A stretch of 64,000 nucleotides of DNA from Thermoflexaceae bacterium (GCA_015075555.1 JABTUD010000003.1:1-64000); one strand, 5' to 3'. Shown: positions 33,934 to 41,990, counted from the first letter of the stretch. Numbers and translations are program-made. The notes: generated from the sequence alone by a model not told the origin.

Positions 33934-34030
33934 GACGGGACGGTGGTCCCAAGCCGTACCATATGGTGGCTTCTGGTTGGTGAGACGGCGGATGACGCGC
34001 TGGCTCCGGCCCAGCGGATGAGTGACAATG

Positions 34031-34061
34031 GGCTATCGTTACGAAAAGCGTAACCTTAGCC
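34031..34061 (+). promoter_or_regulatory. AbiEi operator (13-bp arms)
   Basis: GGCTATCGTTACG - AAAAG - CGTAACCTTAGCC; the arms match at 11 of 13 positions. It lies 26 bases before the AbiEi start. AbiEi antitoxins are known to repress their own promoters by binding inverted repeats. Confidence 0.68.
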
Positions 34062-34086
34062 AAATCCGACTGGACTACCGCGTTCA

Positions 34087-34905
34087 ATGGCCACGACTTC
34101 TCCGCCACCCGCGACCACTTCAGCCTCCGAGCTTGCCGACTGGCTACTTGCCCGTGGACGCGTGGCGGTTACCTCCGCCGAGGTTGCGGACCTTCTTCAG
34201 ATCCCGGCCGATCAGGTTCGTGTACGCCTCAACCAGCAGGTTCGAAAGCAGCGGCTCTTTAGTCCTGCCCGCGGACTGTGGATCCCGATACCTCCCGAAT
34301 ACCGCACATGGGGCGCCGTGCCCGCCACACACTTCATCGACCAGCTCATGCGGTTTCTGGAGCGGGACTACTACGTGGGCTGGCTCTCCGCCGCCGAGCT
34401 TCACGGCGCGGCGCACCAGCGACCGCAGGTGTTCCAGGTCGCGGTCAGCGCAGCGCTAGGGCAGCGTGACTTTGGCCGCGTTCGTCTTCGCTTCATCACA
34501 CGTTCCCGCGTGGACGAGCTCCCGCGAGTCCAGATGCAAACGCCGACCGGCCAGATCTGGGTAGCGACACCTGAGCTTACGGCGCTTGACCTCGTCGACA
34601 TCCCACGACTTGGCGGAGGGCTCAACAACGCAACTACCGTCCTCATCGAGCTCGCTCAGGAGCCCGGGCTGAACCCGACGCGTCTCCTCGAGGTGGCGGG
34701 AGTGTTCCCAACGGCAACCGTGCGGCGCCTGGGGTACCTCCTGGAGCGGTTCCAAGCGGACGTCGACCTTGTGCCGCTTCAGTCCCTGCTCGTCGGTCAG
34801 CCGCGAGTTCACGCTTCGCCTCTCGATCCGCGTGCACCGCTCCGCGGCAAGCGCGACCATACATGGAACGTGATCGTCAATGCCGCGGTCGAGCCTGACT
34901 TGTGA
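34087..34905 (+). CDS. abiEi: AbiEi-family antitoxin (type IV TA)
   Basis: 272 aa. N-terminal winged helix (VTSAEVADLLQIPADQVRVRL) followed by the AbiEi core (YYVGWLSAAELHGAAHQRP and TPELTALDLVDIPRLGG). It counters the AbiEii nucleotidyltransferase and represses the locus. Stop overlaps the toxin start. Normal length; appears intact. Confidence 0.9.
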   Translation: MATTSPPPATTSASELADWLLARGRVAVTSAEVADLLQIPADQVRVRLNQQVRKQRLFSPARGLWIPIPPEYRTWGAVPATHFIDQLMRFLERDYYVGWLSAAELHGAAHQRPQVFQVAVSAALGQRDFGRVRLRFITRSRVDELPRVQMQTPTGQIWVATPELTALDLVDIPRLGGGLNNATTVLIELAQEPGLNPTRLLEVAGVFPTATVRRLGYLLERFQADVDLVPLQSLLVGQPRVHASPLDPRAPLRGKRDHTWNVIVNAAVEPDL

Positions 34906-35674
34906 TTCCCGCCGCTGCGATCACCCCATGGAGTGTCAGTGCCCCCTGGCCGACTCGCGCGCAGGCCGAGCAGGACCTTCTCCTCAGCCGCCTGATCGTC
35001 GAGCTCGCGTCCGATCCCTATCTGCGAGACGAACTGATCTTCCGGGGTGGTACGTGTCTGCATAAGCTGCACCTGCCGGTTCCCCGTCGATACAGCGAGG
35101 ACCTGGACTACGTCCGCGCCAGCGCGGGCGGTATTCAGCCGCTCACCCAGGCCGTGACGAAGGTCGGTGAGGCGTTGGGGTTCGAGGTCCGCACGCAGAT
35201 GGGTGCTCAGCCCAAGGTGTACCTCCGGACGACCGCCGCAGGTGGCGAGGCCTTCGCATCAAGGTCGAGGTGAACACGTACGAGCGAACGCCGGCGCTGC
35301 CTCTTACACGCGTGACGTACGATGTGCGTTCGTCCTGGTACTCGGGAGGCGCGGACGTTCAGACCTTTGTACCTGCCGAGTTGATGGCCACCAAGATCCG
35401 TGCGCTGTATCAGCGGAAGAAGGGCCGGGATCTGTTCGACCTCTGGCTGGCGCTCACCGAACTGAAGCTCGGGGGCGACGCGGTCGTCACAGCATTCTCC
35501 CCATACCGCCCTCAAGGCCTGACAGCGAGAGTGGCTATCCAGAACCTGCGCCGCAAGCTTGAGGATGCCGACTTCCGCGACGACCTCATCCCGTTGGTTG
35601 CGACCTGGCCGACGGACTACGACATCGATCGAGCGGCTGACCTCGTCATCGCAGAGGTGTTGGAGCGACTCTGA
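34902..35674 (+). pseudogene. abiEii: AbiEii nucleotidyltransferase toxin, frameshifted
   Basis: Two overlapping frames give one family member: 34902-35273 carries the nucleotidyltransferase motif (FRGGTCLHKLHLP...RYSEDLDYV), and 35270-35674 carries the rest (FVPAELMATKIRALYQRKKG, RDLFDLWLALTE). They join if one base is added near 35250-35260, giving a reading ...FRIKVEVNTYER, the family consensus. So the toxin is broken by a one-base deletion or by a sequencing error. Loss of toxin with a kept antitoxin is biologically tolerable. Confidence 0.85.
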
Positions 35675-35793
35675 GTACTGCCGACAGCGATCTCACACGA
35701 GGTGCGCTGACGGCTCGTGCATCCTTGGCTCGCTCCGTCGTGCAGCACCGCCGAAGTAGTTGTTCCTGAACCAGCTTTGGGGAGCGCTCTCGC

Positions 35794-36036
35794 CTAGTGC
35801 CGGGCATCCTTGGGCGGGCTGGGATCGTTGCCGGGTGCAACGGTGTCCGAATCGCGAATCTGGCCGCGGCGGTCGTGGACAACAACCTCGCCGCCTCCCA
35901 GATTGCCGACAATATCCTTTGCACGGCGTTCGGCATCGGCCTGGGTGTCGTGGTGGGAACTGGCGCGCTGAGCGCCAGGGGCTTCGACGTCCCAGCCGCC
36001 GTTTGGGTTGGGAACCACGTGACGATTGTTGCTCAT
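35794..36036 (-). CDS. DUF2188 protein
   Basis: 80 aa starting MSNNRHVVPNPNGGWDVE (ATG 36036, AGGAG nine bases upstream). The family patterns ASSHHDTQADAERRAKDI and GGGEVVVHDRRGQIRDSDT are clear. The function of DUF2188 is unknown. It is the last gene of the ubiquitin-like operon, 38 bp after the JAB-E1 gene, and could be a substrate or just a passenger. Confidence 0.85.
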   Translation of the reverse strand: MSNNRHVVPNPNGGWDVEAPGAQRASSHHDTQADAERRAKDIVGNLGGGEVVVHDRRGQIRDSDTVAPGNDPSPPKDARH

Positions 36037-36074
36037 GTTGGTTTTCTCCTGGGATTGGATGGCCACGGTGGTGC

Positions 36075-37505
36075 TTACGCCGACTCCGTGGCCTTAAGCC
36101 ATTCGTCGAGAGCCAGGCCCGTGCCCGTGATGGTTTGGATTTCGCATGCGGCGTCGCAGACGGTCACGTCGTCCACCCTCATCTCGCCGGGATACACCGA
36201 ATAGTGCTGGGGTCCTTTGCCGCCGACACGCGGCATTCCGGTGACGATGCCGACCAGTTGCAGCGTTTGGTGCCCAGCGACGGCAAGGCTGAAGGGGAAC
36301 ACGTTGCGTCGAGCGTAGCGCTCGCGGTCGGCCTCCGGAAGGTTGGCGAAGTAGTCAGGGTCGTCGAGCTTGCCGGCGCGCTCAAGAGCGACATCGCTGC
36401 GCAAGAGCGCACCGAGACAGTAGAGGCAGGCGCGGCCAACGGTCACCGTGTGAATACGCCAATCGATGTGGAGCGGGCGGCCGTTCCGATCGGTTCGCGC
36501 CAAAATCCCGCCATCGACGACAGGGATGAGGTGACCGTAGGCGATGAGGTTGAGGACCGCGCGCGGCCATGGCCGGTCGACGCAAGAGACGAGAACATCG
36601 CAGTCCAGTGCGGCGCCCAGGCCCTCAACCGTCAAGATGCTCGCCGGTACCGCTTCGGCGTTGAAGACGCCTGCGGTGTGGGTGACCTCGGCAGCACGCT
36701 TGGCGATGGCGACCTTGGCCAGATGGTCGTCAACATCCTCGGGCCGGGCGTTGAGGGTTCGGTCGAGGTTGCGCGCCTCGACGATGTCGTGGTCGATGTA
36801 GGTGACGTTCTCGATGCCGAGCCGGTTGAGCGCCTCGGCGACGATGCTGCCGACGCTCCCCAGTCCTACGATACCTACCCGGGTGCGGGCGATGTCGGCC
36901 TGAGCTGCCGCGCCCCAGACGCTTATGGTCGCAACCTGAGTGGGCTGTTCGGCTGGCAGCGGGCGGAGAGCGGGGTGATAGGTAGTGCGCAGCGCCTCAA
37001 CCGCGGCAATCCGCACCGTCTCGCAGTCATGGCGGGTGTACTTCCGAGGGCCAGCGCGAAGCCAGAATCGGGCGCTCCATGACCCGTCCGTACCCCTGGT
37101 CAGGCCAAGGACCGGGTGACCGGTCGAGCTCGCGACCGAGCCGCCTAGGCGAACCCCTTCGGCGAACTCGTCGTCGTCACTCATATCCTGCCAACGCGGG
37201 ACCGGATGCGAATGGAGCAGGGCGATGCCGTAGCCCGCGGGGCATTTGCGCTGAACGCGGCCGAGATAGTCCGCGCTGAAGGCGACGTTGCCCTGCAGGA
37301 CCCGGTCGCCTTCTTCAGGCAGGATCAGCTGCGTGAGGATGGCTGTATACCGCTTGGCCCCGCGACTTGGCTTCCAGTAGGCAAACGTCAGGTCCTCCTG
37401 CAACGGCCCCTTGTCGAGATGGGCGGCGAGCTGACTGTCGAGCTCGCCCGTGAACGCCACTGAGAAAGTGACGCCTGCGAAGTCGGATTCCTGGTAGCCG
37501 TGCAT
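36075..37505 (-). CDS. JAB deubiquitinase-like plus E1/ThiF fusion
   Basis: 476 aa. The N-terminal JAB/MPN domain has the JAMM ligands H98, H100 (LLHSHP), S109 and D112 (DMSDDDEF). The C-terminal E1 domain has the nucleotide loop VGIVGLGSVGS, the strand YIDHDIVEARNLDR, the adenylation Asp in SCVDRPWP, and a Cys pair (RACLYCLG). It would activate and process the small ubiquitin-like protein of the operon. A JAB-E1 fusion in one chain is known from prokaryotic Ubl systems described by comparative genomics. Confidence 0.9.
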   Translation of the reverse strand: MHGYQESDFAGVTFSVAFTGELDSQLAAHLDKGPLQEDLTFAYWKPSRGAKRYTAILTQLILPEEGDRVLQGNVAFSADYLGRVQRKCPAGYGIALLHSHPVPRWQDMSDDDEFAEGVRLGGSVASSTGHPVLGLTRGTDGSWSARFWLRAGPRKYTRHDCETVRIAAVEALRTTYHPALRPLPAEQPTQVATISVWGAAAQADIARTRVGIVGLGSVGSIVAEALNRLGIENVTYIDHDIVEARNLDRTLNARPEDVDDHLAKVAIAKRAAEVTHTAGVFNAEAVPASILTVEGLGAALDCDVLVSCVDRPWPRAVLNLIAYGHLIPVVDGGILARTDRNGRPLHIDWRIHTVTVGRACLYCLGALLRSDVALERAGKLDDPDYFANLPEADRERYARRNVFPFSLAVAGHQTLQLVGIVTGMPRVGGKGPQHYSVYPGEMRVDDVTVCDAACEIQTITGTGLALDEWLKATESA

Positions 37506-37850
37506 TCAAACCTCTGACAGGATGGTCATGATGTGGGTCAAGATGGTCTTCGGGGTCGGGGGTCGGTCGAAGCGGCGGCTCCAGTAAGCCCAGTCCGGCC
37601 CGAGGTTGCTGTCTTGGATCGCGCGCGTGCCCTTGGGAAACAGCACCGGCTTCGTATGGATGGCTGCCGGCATCGCGAAAGGCGTCGATGTGCAACGCAG
37701 GATGGCCACGTCACAACTGCGGCCGGCGTGGGGACCTGCCGGCACCTCCACATCGCGGATGCTCGTGTAGACCTCGCCGTTGGGCGCGGTGAGCAGTTCC
37801 ACCGTGTAGCCCGTCTGGCGGAAGTACTCCTCAAGGTCGTCACTCGTCAT
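37506..37850 (-). CDS. Prokaryotic E2-like conjugating enzyme (Prok-E2 family)
   Basis: 114 aa between the Ubl gene (stop abuts its ATG) and the E1 gene. The pattern ...KPVLFPKGTRAI then DWAYWSRRFDRPPTPKTILTHI matches the Prok-E2_E family. Two cysteines, C46 and C53 (SCDVAILRC), are candidates for the thioester residue. The assignment rests partly on gene order. Confidence 0.75.
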   Translation of the reverse strand: MTSDDLEEYFRQTGYTVELLTAPNGEVYTSIRDVEVPAGPHAGRSCDVAILRCTSTPFAMPAAIHTKPVLFPKGTRAIQDSNLGPDWAYWSRRFDRPPTPKTILTHIMTILSEV

Positions 37851-38090
37851 CTAGTTCAGCCTCGAGGTCGGGGTAACGCCGATGAAGCGGGTGGTGAACC
37901 TCTCGCCGTTGCGCAGCGGGACTTCCTGGTTGTAGTCGGTGAAGTCGTGGTGCCCGTTCTGGCGAGTCAGGATGTAGTCGGTGGCGGGAGTGAAGCCGGC
38001 ATTCTCCAGGATCTGGGCGACCGTGAGCTTGTGCTCTTCGGTGGTCTGCTCCTCGCCGTCAACGAAGTACGTGATGATGTCCGTGGCCAT
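37851..38090 (-). CDS. Ubiquitin-like protein (multiubiquitin-domain family)
   Basis: 79 aa with AAGGAG seven bases before ATG 38090. A single beta-grasp domain: ITYFVDGEEQTTEEHKL, LTVAQILENAGF, DYILTRQNG and ERFTTRF follow the Multi_ubiq pattern. The C-terminus is ...GVTPTSRLN without di-glycine, so it may be trimmed by the JAB domain or conjugated by another mechanism. A second promoter with XRE-like operator is directly upstream. Confidence 0.82.
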   Translation of the reverse strand: MATDIITYFVDGEEQTTEEHKLTVAQILENAGFTPATDYILTRQNGHHDFTDYNQEVPLRNGERFTTRFIGVTPTSRLN

Positions 38091-38140
38091 GGTGAGTCTC
38101 CTTCGGGCGACCGCCCGTTCGTCAGTCTGCGGATAAGCTA

Positions 38141-38184
38141 ATCCGCTAATAAGCGTAGGATAGCACACGACGGACTCAGATCAA
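38141..38184 (-). promoter_or_regulatory. Promoter/operator of Ubl operon
   Basis: On the minus strand: TTGATC (38179-38184), 16-bp spacer, TATCCT (38157-38162). An inverted repeat ATCCGC-6-GCGTAG (plus strand 38141-38158) lies at the -10 and start region. It has the same arm GCGTAG, the same 6-bp spacer and the same position relative to the promoter as the perfect repeat at the xre promoter. Confidence 0.65.
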
Positions 38185-38204
38185 CCCCCTTTGGCGGCAG
38201 GAAG

Positions 38205-38921
38205 TTAGAAGAGGGAGCCGCTCGCGGTCGGCTCCTTGAGGAGACCGAGCTTCAAGAGCCGGATGCTCGCCGCTTCGACCGAAACTGCGAAGCGACGAGC
38301 CAACTGCCGGGCCACGGGGTCGGCGGAGGCCGACCCCGTGAGCAACGGTCCGCTCATGCCCAGCTCGCGCTGCACGTCGGTGAGTTGCGCTCGGAAGTGG
38401 CTCGCGGGCATGAGCAGCGCGCCGCACACATAGCCCGCCTGCCATTCCATCCAGTCGACCTCGCGCGCCTGCATGATGTTGTCACGCTTGCACTGGGTCG
38501 GCGGACCGGCGGCCGGACCGAACAGCGGCAGTGGCTGCTCCATCTGGTAAAGCCAGTTGTGGAACCTGACGTGGCCAAACTCATGAGTGAGCGTCGTCCG
38601 GAGGCGGTTTTCGTTCGTCCGCTCTGACAGGCGGGCCGCGATTCGCACCTTCGGGCGCTTCCCGCGGATGAAGTCCGTGACCCCCTCCACGTCGCCTTCG
38701 AGGTCGGACAGGTCGGCATACGCGTCCAAGTCGTCCGCGTCCCGCTCAATGAGCTTGGTGAGGAGGTCGGTCGGGACCGGCAAGCTGAATTCACCCAGAG
38801 TGCCCTTGGCAAACGAAGTGATGATCTCTTCGCACTCGACATCCAGATCGCGGGCGTCGTAATGAGGCCGCTCCCGGAACCGTCCTGTCCTGTCCGGCAC
38901 CATGCGCACTTTGGTGCTCAC
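38205..38921 (-). CDS. ImmA/IrrE-family metallopeptidase (M78)
   Basis: 238 aa. Zincin H113-E114-F-G-H117 in LTHEFGHVRFHNW. The C-terminal part (EWQAGYVCGALLMPASHFR and a helix-rich tail) is that of ImmA/IrrE peptidases. In ICEBs1 and Deinococcus such enzymes cleave a partner XRE repressor (ImmR, DdrO) upon DNA damage. The partner XRE gene overlaps its start. So it is the likely anti-repressor of the Ubl operon. Confidence 0.92.
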   Translation of the reverse strand: MSTKVRMVPDRTGRFRERPHYDARDLDVECEEIITSFAKGTLGEFSLPVPTDLLTKLIERDADDLDAYADLSDLEGDVEGVTDFIRGKRPKVRIAARLSERTNENRLRTTLTHEFGHVRFHNWLYQMEQPLPLFGPAAGPPTQCKRDNIMQAREVDWMEWQAGYVCGALLMPASHFRAQLTDVQRELGMSGPLLTGSASADPVARQLARRFAVSVEAASIRLLKLGLLKEPTASGSLF

Positions 38922-39226
38922 TTCTCTAGGCTTCGACGGAACGCGCGATACGCTTCCTGGATTCGTTCAGGCGATGGGTTCTGCCCCCGGACATCGGAGG
39001 GCAACTGGCCAACTTGGTAGAGCAGCACTTCGATGGGGATCTCGAGGACCTCGGCCAGTCGGCGCAGCAGACTCTCTGATGACGGCTGGCGGCGATCATG
39101 CTCGATGTCGTTAAGGTACTGCGCGGAGATGGGGCCGCCTTCGTCCTTCATCAGTTTCTCCGCGAGCTCTTTCTGGCTGTAGCCCATCTTCTTGCGCGCG
39201 GCCGAGATCGTTTCGCCCAGGGGCAT
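38918..39226 (-). CDS. XRE/Cro-C1-family repressor
   Basis: 102 aa from ATG 39226 (ribosome site GGGAG). Helix-turn-helix: ISAARKKMGYSQKELAEKL and ISAQYLNDIEHDRRQPSSE, followed by LRRLAEVLEIPIEVLLYQ and a C-terminal extension with a possible cleavage region. Its gene overlaps the M78 peptidase gene. Perfect inverted repeat at its own promoter supports autoregulation. Confidence 0.9.
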   Translation of the reverse strand: MPLGETISAARKKMGYSQKELAEKLMKDEGGPISAQYLNDIEHDRRQPSSESLLRRLAEVLEIPIEVLLYQVGQLPSDVRGQNPSPERIQEAYRAFRRSLEK

Positions 39227-39241
39227 CCGACAAACTCCCAA

Positions 39242-39281
39242 CTACGCAGAATAGCGTAGGTATCACGTGGTAGCCCGTCAA
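39242..39281 (-). promoter_or_regulatory. Promoter/operator of xre-immA
   Basis: Minus strand: TTGACG (39276-39281), 17-bp spacer, TACGCT (39253-39258). Perfect inverted repeat CTACGC-AGAATA-GCGTAG (39242-39259) covers the -10 box. Promoter quality is high. Confidence 0.75.
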
Positions 39282-39765
39282 GGCGCTCTCGGTGCTGTAG
39301 GCGCGCCGTCGCGACCGGCCGCGGAAGAGCTAGCGGGGCACACGTGGGCGCAAGCACGGCGATTTAGCCACGACAGATCGTCGTGGGCCAGGAGGCAATG
39401 TTCACACGTCCCGGATCCTTATGTGTATTCACTTTGTCCCACCGCCGCTACTCATCCGTGCGGTCGTCAGAGAGCGGTGGGCAGATTCCCCGGGAACGCG
39501 GTTAGCCAGCGTCGGCTCCATCACGGCACGTAGCATGGCCAACCGGACCTCAGCCAGGAGGGTGCAGTGCTCCGTGAGTTGGTACATCAGCGTCTCTTGG
39601 GGGTATCGGGGGACGCTGGTTTGGTGTCCCAAATGGTGTCCGAACTACGGTGGGCGCAGGGTGGCCTGAGTGGGCGGCGCAGGAGGAAGCCGCGACGTCA
39701 GATTCAAGATAGGGACATAACACGCCTGGTTGGGACGGGAGACCAGCTTCGACGCTGCCCTTTCA
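39282..39765. other. Gene-free stretch at island right border
   Basis: No convincing gene. Holds two direct repeats TGGTGTCCCAA / TGGTGTCCGAA at 39622-39644 (12-bp period), possible integrase arm sites, shortly before the tRNA-derived repeat. Confidence 0.5.
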
Positions 39766-39804
39766 AGGCGGAGATCAGGGGTTCGAATCCCCTACGCGCT
39801 ACCA
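39766..39804 (+). repeat. tRNA 3'-end direct repeat, copy 1 (attachment site)
   Basis: 39 bases equal to nucleotides 38-76 of a tRNA: end of anticodon stem (GGCGG), variable loop AGATC, T-arm AGGGG-TTCGAAT-CCCCT, acceptor ACGCGCT, A, CCA. No matching 5' half (AGCGCGT) is in front of it, so it is a fragment. Identical to copy 2. This is the classic att of tRNA-targeted integrases. Confidence 0.82.
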
Positions 39805-40231
39805 CAGAATCGAATCCAGGAGGGGCGAGCTCGCCCCTCGTTCAGCGCCTGGCGGCCCTGCGAGAACCCCTTCCCGCCGCGCTGGTTGACCAGGATGGCC
39901 GGCCATTTCCCGGGCAATGACACCCGCTGCGTGCCGGCCCCTCAACCGCACCATTCTGCGGACAGGCGCTGCGTTGTGGCCACCGTGTCAGGCACAGAAG
40001 CAGGTGAGCTGCGGACCACCGGGCGCTCCGCACCGGGTTTGCTTCGCCTGCGTCGCCGTGCGATGAGTCCGGGTTTCGTCACTCGCGCTCTGTGGCCACG
40101 CATTGGCGTGCATTCATCAGCGACAGGCGCCCCTGGCTTCTCGCCTTGGTAGCACCGGAGTACTATTCCGCCATGTGCGGTTGGCATAAAGATTGGTCGA
40201 ACACTGCGCCAGGGCGGGGCGGAGACGCCTG
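39805..40231. other. Gene-free stretch before cyclase gene
   Basis: About 430 bp without a gene supported by ribosome site or family likeness. No terminator or promoter stands out. Confidence 0.4.
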
Positions 40232-41548
40232 ATGCAGTTCGAGTACGCCCTGAGCGCCGACGGGGCCTCGATCGCGTGTGCTTCGCTGGGGAGCGGCACG
40301 CCCGTGATAATGGTCCCGAACGGGTTTGGCGGCGCTGGCATCAGTGTGCTTCCCCGGCTCGCTGCACGGCATGGTGCGACCTTCACCTTCATTGGCTACG
40401 ACCGCCGGGGCCAGGGAAACTCGTCGCGCGACTTTCCCCTCAGTCGCACATCGCTTGCCGCCGATATCATCGCTGTTGCGGACCATTTCGGGAATGAGGC
40501 CGTATCTGTGTGGGCGGTTGGTACCGCAGTACTCGATGCTCTCGGGGCAGCGCTCGACTTCCCGGAACGGGTGCACCGCCTTGTGCTGCAGTCACCGATC
40601 GTAGGTGGTGCGGAGTGGCGCGCTCTCCCCAATGCAGCGGGATGGACTGCCACGATTGAGGCCGACTGGGAGTACTTCCTCCAGTCCTACGCTCAATATG
40701 TCGTGGGCTGGGGCCAACCAGGGGCCACGGACTTCGCCTCACAGCTGCGCCGGGACCTCGACCGTGACAGGCTGCGGGAGCTGTTGGCGACTTACACTGG
40801 CGCCGACTACAGGGCCCTTGCGGCCCAACTCAGGCTGCCGGTGCTGGTGGTTGACACGACCGAATGGGAGACCCACTACGGGTTTCCGGCGTCGTGGGCG
40901 CGCGACATCGCCCGGGCCATCCCGGGTGCGCGCGTTGTCATCGACCACAGCCCTCCGAACCAGCTGCTGACAGATACAACCATGACTGTGATCAACGAAT
41001 TCCTCGGCCCGGCGGGGGCCGCTCCATCCTCGCCAACCGTCCCCCGCACGGCACTTCGCACCATCCTCTTCACCGATGTCGTCTCCTCAACGCCGCTCCT
41101 CACTCAGCTCAAGGACCTGCGCATGCGCGAGACGATGCGCAAGCACGACGGAATCCTCACGGCCGCCGTGCTCCACCACGGGGGACGCGTGGTCAAGACA
41201 ATCGGTGACGCCTTCATGGCCGACTTCCCCCTCCCCAGCGACGCCCTGCAAGCTGCCATCGAGGCCCAGCGCGGCATTTGCAGTGCCTTCGCCGGCTCCG
41301 AAATACCCGTCCGCATTCGCATTGGCATCAACGCCGGCCAGCCCATTGAGGAGGGCGGCGACCTGCACGGCCTGAGCGTCGTCGTTGCCAAACGGCTTGA
41401 ATCTGCCGCCGGGCCATCAGGCATCCTTGTTTCCGACGTCGTGCGACAGGCCGTCGCCGGTATGGACTTCACCTTCGAGGACCGTGGCCAGGTGGACCTC
41501 AAGGGAATAGAGGAACCGGTACGGGCCTGGTCGTTGTGCTGGGAATAG
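40232..41548 (+). CDS. Alpha/beta-hydrolase-like domain fused to class III nucleotidyl cyclase
   Basis: About 438 aa. The N-terminal hydrolase fold has the oxyanion region VPNGFGG and YDRRGQGNS, but the nucleophile elbow is VWAVGTAVLD, without Ser, so it is probably a sensor. The C-terminal cyclase has metal Asp residues in LFTDVVSSTP and GDAFMADF and the Arg in VVVAKRLESAAG; the Asn usual three residues before this is Val. Mycobacterial LipJ (Rv1900c) has the same architecture. Predicted to make a cyclic nucleotide, with reduced certainty because of the missing Asn. Confidence 0.88.
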   Translation: MQFEYALSADGASIACASLGSGTPVIMVPNGFGGAGISVLPRLAARHGATFTFIGYDRRGQGNSSRDFPLSRTSLAADIIAVADHFGNEAVSVWAVGTAVLDALGAALDFPERVHRLVLQSPIVGGAEWRALPNAAGWTATIEADWEYFLQSYAQYVVGWGQPGATDFASQLRRDLDRDRLRELLATYTGADYRALAAQLRLPVLVVDTTEWETHYGFPASWARDIARAIPGARVVIDHSPPNQLLTDTTMTVINEFLGPAGAAPSSPTVPRTALRTILFTDVVSSTPLLTQLKDLRMRETMRKHDGILTAAVLHHGGRVVKTIGDAFMADFPLPSDALQAAIEAQRGICSAFAGSEIPVRIRIGINAGQPIEEGGDLHGLSVVVAKRLESAAGPSGILVSDVVRQAVAGMDFTFEDRGQVDLKGIEEPVRAWSLCWE

Positions 41549-41990
41549 ACCCGGCAGGGCGCACGAAGCATTTGCCAGGTCAACCGCGCAGCCTTTCACC
41601 GGGCAGTGAATGGGAGTCTCAAACCCTGTGGACCTTCTGGACGGCCGCCGGCGCGCGGAATGACATCCCGAACCCTCCCGGCCGTGGGGTCAGGCGGTCG
41701 CCCCGAAAGCCCGGGGCCGCGTAGCCGGGAAGGCTCACCTTCGCCTCTCCCCGGCTGCAGGCGGAGATCAGGGGTTCGAATCCCCTACGCGCTACCAGTC
41801 ACCCTCCTCCGCTCCCCGTCCAAAGGGTCGCCCACGGCAGCGGAATCGGAATGGGGACTTCCTGAGGAATCGTGGGCGGTCTGGCGTCAGCTCAAGAGAC
41901 GCTTGCGCTGGGTCGAACCACCGGGCCGCCCGATGTCCGCGATGGGACCAGCCATGCCCGCCCGCCTGCCAGGGTGGCGTGGTAGCACAG
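41549..41990. other. Gene-free stretch containing att copy 2
   Basis: No gene supported. A short GC hairpin (GCCCCG-AAAGCC-CGGGGC, 41700-41717) precedes the tRNA-derived repeat. The bases beyond 41797 are taken as chromosomal. Confidence 0.4.
41759..41797 (+). repeat. tRNA 3'-end direct repeat, copy 2 (attachment site)
   Basis: Exact copy of 39766-39804 (39 of 39); flanking bases differ on both sides. Again only the 3' half of a tRNA is present. Marks the right end of the 2-kb segment with the cyclase gene. Confidence 0.82.

Noticed and set aside
35760-37082. 440-codon plus-strand open frame opposite the JAB-E1 gene
   Set aside because: No family pattern; the minus strand has JAMM and E1 motifs with tight gene packing.
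39728-39804. A complete tRNA with anticodon TTC ending at att copy 1
   Set aside because: CTGCC-CTTTCAA-GGCGG can be folded as an anticodon arm, but there is no 5' acceptor strand AGCGCGT and no proper D-arm; only the 3' half is tRNA-like.
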